Below are positions 1 to 5,153 of a DNA stretch of 5,153 bases, one piece after another; within the stretch, counting starts at the first letter, position 1, and each line of letters opens with the position of its first letter. The DNA is taken from assembly GCA_003455605.1 (NCBI GenBank), contig DMQR01000054.1, positions 1 to 5,153 of the forward strand, in the 5' to 3' direction. The position numbers and the translations under genes are program-made. This DNA is from Cryomorphaceae bacterium (lineage in GTDB: Bacteria; Bacteroidota; Bacteroidia; Flavobacteriales; Schleiferiaceae). A model generated the notes under the pieces. That model was not told the origin of the DNA. It ran no database searches and saw only the letters and a program-made list of their open reading frames with translations.

Positions 1-315
1 AATGCAAACATTCGATGGTTTTTGAGCATCAATGCTGAAACCTTGCCTCAGCAAGCCAAAGATGACGGTAAAAAGACCTTCCGCTCATTGACCTTTGATC
101 AATTGTCGTTCGATTTCTCTAAAGGATTTACGGATCTACATACAGCCTCATATGACCATATTTTAAATGGCGGTGGCTTCAGTGAAGTAGATGCGCAAAA
201 CGCCATAGCAATGGTTCACGAAATGAGAGAATTACCACTGTCAGAATGGGATAAAGAAGCCCACGAATTGGCCGCGTTACCACTGGCTCCACATCCCTTC
301 AAAAATAATCGTTAG
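1..315 (+). CDS. C-terminal end of a Gfo/Idh/MocA-family sugar-nucleotide dehydrogenase (partial)
   Basis: The frame is open from base 1 to the TAG at 313-315, so this is the last 104 codons of a gene that begins outside the window. A TTG at 22 could be read as a start, but the open frame and homologous-looking residues before it (IRWFLS) argue against that. The pattern RWFLSI...LP, then GKKTFRSLTFD, then F(S)KGFTDLHTASYDHILNGGGF, then an acidic stretch ending in AMVHEMRELPL, matches the C-terminal substrate-binding half of Gfo/Idh/MocA oxidoreductases. The closest resemblance is to WlbA/WbpB enzymes, which use NAD to oxidise C3 of UDP-N-acetylglucosaminuronic acid while making diacetamido-sugars for O-antigen or capsule. 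The N-terminal Rossmann fold with the nucleotide-binding motif is not in view, so cofactor and substrate cannot be checked. The protein ends with a short tail containing PLAPHPF. It lies 108 bp upstream of dnaE in the same direction, with no obvious functional link. The family is fairly sure; the exact substrate is an inference. Confidence 0.8.
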   Translation, partial: NANIRWFLSINAETLPQQAKDDGKKTFRSLTFDQLSFDFSKGFTDLHTASYDHILNGGGFSEVDAQNAIAMVHEMRELPLSEWDKEAHELAALPLAPHPFKNNR

Positions 316-342
316 TATCTTATTATCAGACACTTAGCAAGT

Positions 343-366
343 AACCAATAGTTATCCACATTGGTT
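343..366 (+). repeat. 7-bp perfect inverted repeat, possible weak terminator or operator
   Basis: AACCAAT at 343-349 is the exact reverse complement of ATTGGTT at 360-366, with a 10-base loop between. The repeat starts 28 bases after the stop codon of the upstream dehydrogenase and is followed by a T-rich run (TTATTT), so it could be a weak intrinsic terminator. The stem has only two G-C pairs, which makes efficient termination doubtful. The loop holds most of a DnaA box, so the palindrome may instead be part of a protein-binding site. The sequence shows the symmetry; its function is inference. Confidence 0.45.
352..360 (+). promoter_or_regulatory. Perfect consensus DnaA box upstream of dnaE
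   Basis: TTATCCACA matches the classical DnaA-box consensus TTATNCACA at all nine positions. It ends 63 bases before the dnaE ATG, just upstream of the proposed promoter elements. DnaA is both the initiator of replication and a transcription factor at some promoters, so a box here could tie polymerase expression to DnaA activity. Only one perfect box is present and I see no AT-rich unwinding region or box cluster, so this is not an origin. A chance match in a 108-bp gap is unlikely but possible; binding is not shown. Confidence 0.5.
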
Positions 367-395
367 TTATTTGCGTATGCTTTGTGGTAGATTTG
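361..395 (+). promoter_or_regulatory. Candidate dnaE promoter of the Bacteroidota type
   Basis: TAGATTTG at 388-395 fits the Bacteroidota -7 element TAnnTTTG exactly. A TTG at 361-363 could be the -33 element, but the 24-base gap is one base longer than the 17-23 range I recall for Flavobacterium promoters. The -7 element ends 28 bases before the dnaE ATG, the same distance as for the trxA element downstream, predicting a leader of about 20 bases. The -33 assignment is weak; the -7 element is the main evidence. Confidence 0.45.
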
Positions 396-423
396 GGTTT
401 CACTCATTTTACGCTAAACGGGC

Positions 424-3400
424 ATGTTTTTAATCTTTGATACAGAGACGACAGGTTTTCCTAAGGATTGGAATGCACCCTTGACGGACTTTGATAATTG
501 GCCACGGGTCGTTCAGATTGCTTGGCAAATTCATGGACCGGAAGGGGAGTTGATCGATGTCCAAGATCATATCATATACCCAGACGGCTATGATATCCCG
601 TTTAATGCTACGAAAATCCACGGTATTTCCACGGATCGTGCCAAGGCGGAAGGGAAGCCTCTCGCCGAAGTCTTGTCCACTTTTCAGTCGGCCATGGATA
701 CTTGTGAGTTCGTCATAGGTCACAATGTTCGCTTCGACTTGAATGTCACCGGATGCGAGTATTTACGAACCACAGGAGAGAATCCATTTACCACTAAAAA
801 ATCCTTGGATTCTTGTACGGAGAACACCGCAGAGCTTTGCCAAATCCCGGGTGGACGTGGTGGTCGCTATAAGCTTCCTAAACTTGAGGAGCTGCATCAG
901 CACCTTTTTGGAGAAGGCTTTGATGAGGCGCACAATGCCGCTTTTGATGTGGAGGCCACGGCGCGCGTGTTTTTAGAACTCATCCGTATTGGCAACTTTA
1001 CTCCCGCCGCCCTTGGTCGAGATGAGGCCTTTGTAGTGCGCTTCAAAGAGAAAAACCCTACAACCATTCAGGCCATAGGTCTTGCCGTTGAAGATGCGAA
1101 GGCAAAACGCGCGGAGGGATTGACCGGTGGGACAAGGGAAACCGTACCTCTTGAAGAAGATCTCGATGCGGATGATGTGCATTTCGCGCATCTGCACAAT
1201 CATAGTCAGTTTTCCATCTTGCAAGCGACCAGCGTAGTCGCAGATTTGGTTCGGGCGGCCGTAGACGACGGCCACGATGGTGTGGCATTGACGGACTTGG
1301 GTAATATGATGGGAGCTTTCCATTTCAACCGAGCGGTGATGGCCGTGCCAGGGAACAGAGAGGCCTATGAACACAATGAAGAGGTTAAAAAAGGAGAACT
1401 CGATGAACCCTTGAAGCCCTATCCATTCGTGGGTGTTATCGGTTGTGAGTTCTATGTTTGTGAGGACAGATTAGACCGCACCAAAAAAGACGATGGTTAC
1501 CAGATCATCCTGCTCGCCAAGAATAAAAACGGGTATCACAATCTTGCCAAGCTTAGCAGTGAGGGGCAGTTGCATGGATATTATTACGTGCCGCGAATTG
1601 ATAAGAAGGTCCTACTTGATCACAAGGATGACCTCATCGTACTCAGCGGTGGTCTCCGCGGGGAAATACCTTCGCTTTACCTAAATGTAGGGGAGCAGCA
1701 GGCCCGTGAGGCCTTGCTCTGGTGGCACGAGCACTTCGGGGAAGATTTTTATCTTGAGCTCAATAGGCACGGTTTGGACGAGGAAAACCACGCTAATACC
1801 CAGTTGCTCGCCTATGCCGAAGAATATGGCATCAAATACATCGCCGCGAATAACACCTTCTATTTGACGCAGGAAAATGCCGAAGCCCATGATATCCTTC
1901 TTTGTGTAAAGGAGGGTGCGCAAAAGAGTACGCCTATTGGTCGGGGTCGTGGCTTCCGCTATGGTTTTCCAAACCAAGAATTCTATTTTAAGGACAAGCA
2001 GGAGATGGCGAATCTCTTCGCCGATCTGCCTGAAGCCTTGAATACCACCAAAGAGATTTTAGATAAGGTGGAGCTCTATCCCTTAGAGCGTAACGTACTC
2101 CTTCCGGCGTTTGACATTCCCGAGGAGTTTCAGGATGCACAGGATAAGGTGGATGAAGGTCAGCGCGGTGAAAATGCCTATCTGCGCCATTTGACATACG
2201 CGGGAGCGGAGAAGAGATATGGTGAACTCACAGATGATATTAAGGAGCGTTTAGATTTTGAATTAGAAACCATCGCCCGTATCGGATATCCTGGTTATTT
2301 CTTGATTGTTCAAGACTTCTGTGAAGCAGCCAGGCAGATGGGCGTGAGCGTGGGTCCAGGTCGTGGTTCGGCAGCGGGATCGGCGGTGGCTTATGCTACA
2401 GGTATTACGAATGTGGATCCTATCAAGTACGATCTGCTATTCGAGCGTTTCTTGAATCCGGAGCGCGTATCACTTCCGGATATTGACATTGACTTTGATG
2501 ATGAAGGCCGCGACAAGGTCATTCAATACGTGATTGATAAATATGGCGCTTCTCAAGTAGCACAGATCATCACTTATGGTTCAATGGCAGCCAAAAGCTC
2601 CATCCGCGATGCGGGCAGGGTTTTGGAACTGCCTTTGCCGGATACGGATCGCATCGCGAAATTGATTCCCGATATGACCAAGCTGAAGAAACTATGGGAT
2701 CTCAGTGATAAAGAACTAAGTAAAAATTTCTCGTCGGACGAGGCCCAACAAGTCGCTCAGCTCAAACAATTAGCGGATGGCGATTCATTGGAAGCGACAA
2801 CTATTAATCAAGCCAGAGTTCTCGAGGGTTCGTTAAGAAACACCGGTATTCATGCGTGTGGGGTGATTATCACACCAAGTGATATACGCGAGCTCGTACC
2901 AGTGGCGCGTGCCAAAGATAGCGAGATGTGGTGTACGCAATTTGATAACTCTGTTGTGGAAGATGCCGGACTGCTTAAAATGGATTTCTTGGGACTCCGT
3001 ACGTTGACCATTATCAAGGAAGCATGTAGGTTGATTAATCAACGTCAAGGGGTAGAATTGGACCCAGATAGTTTCCCTCTAGACGATGCCAAAACCTATG
3101 AGCTTTTCCAGCGTGGCGAAACTGTCGGAATCTTCCAGTACGAGAGTGCTGGAATGCAGAAGTATCTGAAGGAGCTCAAGCCAACGGAGTTTGCAGATTT
3201 AATTGCCATGAACGCCCTGTATCGGCCAGGTCCGCTGGAATACATTCCTGAATTCATCGACCGTAAACACGGCCGTAAGGAGATTACATACGATTTAGAT
3301 GCCATGGAGGGCAAGCTTAAAGAAACATATGGAATTACGGTATATCAGGAGCAAGTAATGCTCTTATCGCAAGAATTGGCGGGCTTTACTAAGGGCCAAG

Positions 3401-4806
3401 CGGATATGTTACGTAAAGGGATGGGTAAGAAACAGAAGCACATCATTGATAAGCTCAAGCCTATGTTCCTCGACGGTGGGGAAGAGCGCGGCCATCATCG
3501 CGATGTACTTGAGAAAGTTTGGAAGGATTGGGAATCATTTGCGTCGTATGCATTTAACAAATCGCACTCTACATGTTACGCATGGGTGGCCTATCAGACG
3601 GCCTACCTAAAAGCACACTATCCAGCCGAATTCATGGCTTCGGTGCTCTCTAACAATATGTCCGATCTAAAGGCGGTGACCTTCTTTATGGAAGAATGCC
3701 GCCGTATTGGTGTATCTGTTTTGGGGCCTTCGGTGAATGAAAGTTTGTTGCGCTTTAGCGTGAATAATGGCGGCGCGGTTCGTTTCGGAATGGGCGGTAT
3801 GAAAGGTGTTGGAGAAAATGCCGTTCGCGAAATTATTGCCAAGCGTGAAGATGACGGATTGTACAAGGACCTGTTTGATTTGCTCGAACGAATTGACCTA
3901 CGCCAAGCGAACCGTAAAACCATCGAGTGTTTGATTCTCGGAGGTGCCATGGATGATTTTGCAAATACCCACCGCGCAATGTATTTCTCCGAGGAGGAAG
4001 GTGGCAGGACTTTCGTTGAAAAGGCGATCAAATACGTTCAGAATAAGAAGAATGATGCGGAAAGCGCCCAAGCCTCGCTCTTTGGGGAAGGCTCTGCGGA
4101 GGAATTGCCACCACCAAAAATGCCGTCCATCAATCCTTGGCCATCCATCATCGCTCTTAAAAAAGAAAAGGAAATCAACGGTATGTACCTCAGTTCACAC
4201 CCGCTGGATGATTATCGTGCTGAGATTAAGTACTTCTGTACAGCAGAACTTAATAAGCTCAATAATGTAGAAAGTATGATTGGTCGAGAGGTTATGATTG
4301 CGGGAATTGTTACGGATGCCCAGCACCGTATTTCAAAGATGGGTAAAGGCTGGGGAATTTTCCGAATGGAGGATTTCACCGGTGATTATGAATTTCGACT
4401 CTTTGGAGAGGATTATCTTAAATTCAAGCATTACTTCGAAAACGAGCAGATACTCTTTGTGAAAGCTCGAGGACGAAAGTACAATCAGCGTCAAGGTGAG
4501 GGATTTGTGGAGCGTATGTCTATAGATGTAGCGGATGTTAGTTTGTTGGCGGATGTATTGAAGAAGGAAAGTAAGAGCTTAGATGTACAATTAGCATTGG
4601 AAAAGTTAGATACAAAACTCGTGGATGAATTGCACGATATCCTCAAGATGTACCCGGGTAAGAAACGCGTGAAGCTACATGTAATCGATACAGAAGAAGA
4701 GCTCGATGTGAAGCTTACAGTTAAAGATTTCAAGGTGGCTATCGATAAAGGCCTATTGAAAGATTTGGAGATGCATCCGTATTTAATGCCAAAAATTAAT
4801 TCCTAA
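424..4806 (+). CDS. dnaE: DNA polymerase III alpha subunit with fused N-terminal DEDDh exonuclease
   Basis: This is the replicative DNA polymerase catalytic subunit, 1460 residues, complete. ATG 424 is chosen because an in-frame TAA lies at 415-417 and the protein opens directly with the exonuclease motif; there is no Shine-Dalgarno sequence. Residues 1-190 form a DnaQ-like 3'-5' proofreading exonuclease with D6 and E8 (DTETTG), D105 (HNVRFD), and H170/D175 (HNAAFD), the full DEDDh set. A linker leads to the PHP domain from about 253 (HLHNHS, 256-261), which lacks some usual metal ligands (G410 in SGGLRGE, N477 and F479 in NNTFYL). The C-family polymerase core carries GPGRGSAAGS (644-653), catalytic aspartates in PDIDIDF (685-691) and D854 (KMDFLG), YRPGP (933-937), YQEQ (974-977), LRKGMGKK (996-1003) and FNKSHS (1044-1049). 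A helix-hairpin-helix follows (KGVGE, 1127-1131), then the internal beta-clamp motif QASLF (1216-1220), an OB fold (about 1288-1360, QHRISKMGKGWG) and a C-terminal domain. It is longer than E. coli DnaE, about 1160 residues, largely because of the exonuclease. Unlike PolC, the exonuclease is N-terminal and not inserted in PHP. Confidence 0.98.
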   Translation: MFLIFDTETTGFPKDWNAPLTDFDNWPRVVQIAWQIHGPEGELIDVQDHIIYPDGYDIPFNATKIHGISTDRAKAEGKPLAEVLSTFQSAMDTCEFVIGHNVRFDLNVTGCEYLRTTGENPFTTKKSLDSCTENTAELCQIPGGRGGRYKLPKLEELHQHLFGEGFDEAHNAAFDVEATARVFLELIRIGNFTPAALGRDEAFVVRFKEKNPTTIQAIGLAVEDAKAKRAEGLTGGTRETVPLEEDLDADDVHFAHLHNHSQFSILQATSVVADLVRAAVDDGHDGVALTDLGNMMGAFHFNRAVMAVPGNREAYEHNEEVKKGELDEPLKPYPFVGVIGCEFYVCEDRLDRTKKDDGYQIILLAKNKNGYHNLAKLSSEGQLHGYYYVPRIDKKVLLDHKDDLIVLSGGLRGEIPSLYLNVGEQQAREALLWWHEHFGEDFYLELNRHGLDEENHANTQLLAYAEEYGIKYIAANNTFYLTQENAEAHDILLCVKEGAQKSTPIGRGRGFRYGFPNQEFYFKDKQEMANLFADLPEALNTTKEILDKVELYPLERNVLLPAFDIPEEFQDAQDKVDEGQRGENAYLRHLTYAGAEKRYGELTDDIKERLDFELETIARIGYPGYFLIVQDFCEAARQMGVSVGPGRGSAAGSAVAYATGITNVDPIKYDLLFERFLNPERVSLPDIDIDFDDEGRDKVIQYVIDKYGASQVAQIITYGSMAAKSSIRDAGRVLELPLPDTDRIAKLIPDMTKLKKLWDLSDKELSKNFSSDEAQQVAQLKQLADGDSLEATTINQARVLEGSLRNTGIHACGVIITPSDIRELVPVARAKDSEMWCTQFDNSVVEDAGLLKMDFLGLRTLTIIKEACRLINQRQGVELDPDSFPLDDAKTYELFQRGETVGIFQYESAGMQKYLKELKPTEFADLIAMNALYRPGPLEYIPEFIDRKHGRKEITYDLDAMEGKLKETYGITVYQEQVMLLSQELAGFTKGQADMLRKGMGKKQKHIIDKLKPMFLDGGEERGHHRDVLEKVWKDWESFASYAFNKSHSTCYAWVAYQTAYLKAHYPAEFMASVLSNNMSDLKAVTFFMEECRRIGVSVLGPSVNESLLRFSVNNGGAVRFGMGGMKGVGENAVREIIAKREDDGLYKDLFDLLERIDLRQANRKTIECLILGGAMDDFANTHRAMYFSEEEGGRTFVEKAIKYVQNKKNDAESAQASLFGEGSAEELPPPKMPSINPWPSIIALKKEKEINGMYLSSHPLDDYRAEIKYFCTAELNKLNNVESMIGREVMIAGIVTDAQHRISKMGKGWGIFRMEDFTGDYEFRLFGEDYLKFKHYFENEQILFVKARGRKYNQRQGEGFVERMSIDVADVSLLADVLKKESKSLDVQLALEKLDTKLVDELHDILKMYPGKKRVKLHVIDTEEELDVKLTVKDFKVAIDKGLLKDLEMHPYLMPKINS

Positions 4807-4835
4807 TGAAGCGTTGTGGCGTGTGATTTATAAGG

Positions 4836-4864
4836 AGATATTGTCGGAGCGTGCCCGAATATCT
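4836..4864 (+). terminator. Hairpin after dnaE, possible transcription end (no U-tract)
   Basis: AGATATT at 4836-4842 is the exact reverse complement of AATATCT at 4858-4864. Inside, CGG (4845-4847) can pair with CCG (4855-4857), giving a 10-bp stem with a two-base bulge and a seven-base loop. It begins 29 bases after the dnaE stop codon, where a terminator would be expected. No run of T follows, so it does not meet the usual intrinsic terminator rule; it may instead protect the mRNA 3' end or be part of a larger RNA fold. Confidence 0.35.
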
Positions 4865-4900
4865 GCGGTTCATTAGCCTAAGGGAACTCATTGGGTCAGA

Positions 4901-5010
4901 ATAGGCCATAGGGTACGCACCATGTTGTTGCCGTAGGTTGTTAACACTTGGGCACTAAGAGGTGTGAATAACATCGATAGGCACATAGGCACTCTCTATT
5001 AATTCATAGG
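4901..5010 (+). repeat. Cluster of five ATAGG direct repeats upstream of trxA
   Basis: ATAGG occurs at 4901-4905, 4908-4912, 4977-4981, 4985-4989 and 5006-5010. Longer shared units are visible: CATAGGGTA occurs at 4907-4915 and again at 5005-5013, and TAGGCAC occurs twice with one base between copies (4978-4984 and 4986-4992). About 0.1 copy of a given 5-mer is expected by chance in 110 bases. The spacing is irregular (7, 69, 8 and 21 bases between starts), so it is not a simple tandem repeat. It could be a set of binding sites or residue of local duplication. Confidence 0.5.
4939..4973 (+). repeat. Imperfect inverted repeat (hairpin with 3-base bulge)
   Basis: TGTTA (4939-4943) pairs with TAACA (4969-4973). 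After a GAA bulge, ACAC (4944-4947) pairs with GTGT (4962-4965), and two more pairs follow (one G-U), leaving a ten-base loop. A second weaker fold lies just upstream, with GGCCAT (4904-4909) against ATG (4922-4924) and GCC (4930-4932) around GGT/ACC closing an ACGC loop. The pairings are visible by eye; whether they form in RNA is not established. Confidence 0.3.
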
Positions 5011-5022
5011 GTAATTTGGTCT

Positions 5023-5030
5023 TACTTTTG
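5023..5030 (+). promoter_or_regulatory. Candidate trxA promoter -7 element
   Basis: TACTTTTG matches the Bacteroidota -7 consensus TAnnTTTG exactly and ends 28 bases before the trxA ATG, the same spacing as the element before dnaE. No full TTG -33 element is at the expected distance; TTA at 4999-5001 and TTC at 5003-5005 are two-of-three matches. The leader between this element and the ATG is A-rich with no Shine-Dalgarno sequence, as is usual for genes of this phylum. It suggests that trxA can be transcribed independently of dnaE. Confidence 0.55.
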
Positions 5031-5058
5031 ATTATCCAATAAGAAAACACATAAGATT

Positions 5059-5153
5059 ATGGCACTCAAAATAACCGAAGCGAATTTTGAAGAAGTAGTA
5101 ATGAAATCAGATAAGCCGGTATTAGTTGATTTCTGGGCAGAATGGTGCGGTCC
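5059..5153 (+). CDS. trxA: Thioredoxin, N-terminal part (truncated by window end)
   Basis: The ATG at 5059 opens a frame that runs to the last base, giving 31 codons and two bases of the next (CC, proline). The protein starts [14 protein letters not shown] and continues through [14 protein letters not shown], the beta strand and active-site start of thioredoxin; the second active-site cysteine lies just beyond the edge. Thioredoxin is a cytoplasmic protein of about 105 residues that reduces protein disulfides and is recharged by thioredoxin reductase with NADPH; it also supplies electrons to ribonucleotide reductase. The absence of a signal peptide and the start only about 30 residues before the WCGP motif fit the small classical TrxA and not a membrane-anchored TlpA/ResA type. 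The frame has no stop, and the ATG is the natural start because it gives the normal family N-terminus. From memory, trxA next to dnaE is a recurring arrangement in Bacteroidota. The full length and C-terminal half cannot be checked. Confidence 0.93.
   Translation, partial: MALKITEANFEEVVMKSDKPVLVDFWAEWCG

Larger units (their letters stand above)
4807..5058. other. 252-bp non-coding gap between dnaE and trxA
   Basis: I find no credible reading frame here: the plus strand is dense with TAG, TAA and TGA codons and no start is followed by a long open frame. The gap holds three imperfect hairpins (4836-4864, 4904-4932, 4939-4973), a cluster of ATAGG repeats (4901-5010) and, at its right end, the trxA promoter element. 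It could hold the dnaE 3' untranslated region and terminator, a small structured RNA, or regulator sites for trxA. The sequence alone does not decide among these. Confidence 0.7.

Noticed and set aside
22..315. A stand-alone 97-codon gene starting at TTG 22.
   Set aside because: The frame continues open to base 1, and the residues before the TTG (IRWF) fit the same family motif, so it is the end of a larger gene.
376..384. TATGCTTTG as an alternative dnaE -7 element.
   Set aside because: It has three bases between TA and TTTG instead of two; TAGATTTG at 388-395 is an exact match and sits at a better distance from the ATG.
316..423. A replication origin next to dnaE, suggested by the DnaA box.
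   Set aside because: There is a single perfect box, no cluster and no extended AT-rich unwinding element.
973..1374. A 133-codon open frame on the minus strand.
   Set aside because: It overlaps the exonuclease-PHP junction of dnaE and has no recognisable domain.
3618..4031. A 137-codon open frame on the minus strand.
   Set aside because: It lies wholly within well-supported dnaE coding sequence and its translation shows no family motif; it is an antisense shadow.
424..4806. An intein, frameshift or split in dnaE.
   Set aside because: The frame is continuous and all expected polymerase motifs appear in order with normal spacing.
5032..5040. A second DnaA box (TTATCCAAT) in the trxA leader.
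   Set aside because: It matches only seven of nine positions and misses the conserved final CA; similar partial matches occur by chance inside dnaE.

Overview
The window is a stretch of chromosomal housekeeping DNA, most likely from the phylum Bacteroidota. Three things point there: a DNA polymerase III alpha subunit with a DnaQ-like exonuclease fused to its N-terminus and the local motif variants I associate with that phylum; no Shine-Dalgarno sequence before dnaE and an A-rich leader before the thioredoxin gene; and TAnnTTTG-type -7 promoter elements. Base composition looks moderate rather than very AT-rich, so a member of Flavobacteriales outside the low-GC genera is plausible. This is an inference, not a demonstration.

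Layout, all on the plus strand. Bases 1-315 are the 3' end of a Gfo/Idh/MocA-family sugar dehydrogenase, probably of the UDP-N-acetyl-glucosaminuronate 3-dehydrogenase (WlbA/WbpB) type. Bases 316-423 are a short intergenic region with a perfect consensus DnaA box (TTATCCACA) inside a 7-bp inverted repeat, followed by a candidate dnaE promoter. Bases 424-4806 are dnaE, complete at 1460 codons: DEDDh exonuclease, PHP domain, C-family polymerase core, helix-hairpin-helix, an internal clamp-binding motif, OB fold and C-terminal domain. Bases 4807-5058 are a 252-bp non-coding gap with three imperfect hairpins, a cluster of ATAGG repeats and a good TAnnTTTG promoter element. Bases 5059-5153 are the first 31 codons of a thioredoxin gene, cut off by the window edge inside its WCGP(C) active site.

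How the genes relate: the dehydrogenase belongs to surface-polysaccharide sugar-nucleotide synthesis and is probably not functionally tied to dnaE. dnaE encodes the replicative polymerase with its own likely proofreading exonuclease. trxA encodes the general dithiol reductant and seems to have its own promoter. The -7 elements proposed for dnaE and trxA both end exactly 28 nt before the start codon, which supports two independent promoters. I see no mobile element, CRISPR array, tRNA or rRNA. I do not see a new defence or accessory system here; the points most worth checking are the DnaA box ahead of dnaE, the loss of PHP metal ligands alongside the fused exonuclease, and the structured gap before trxA.
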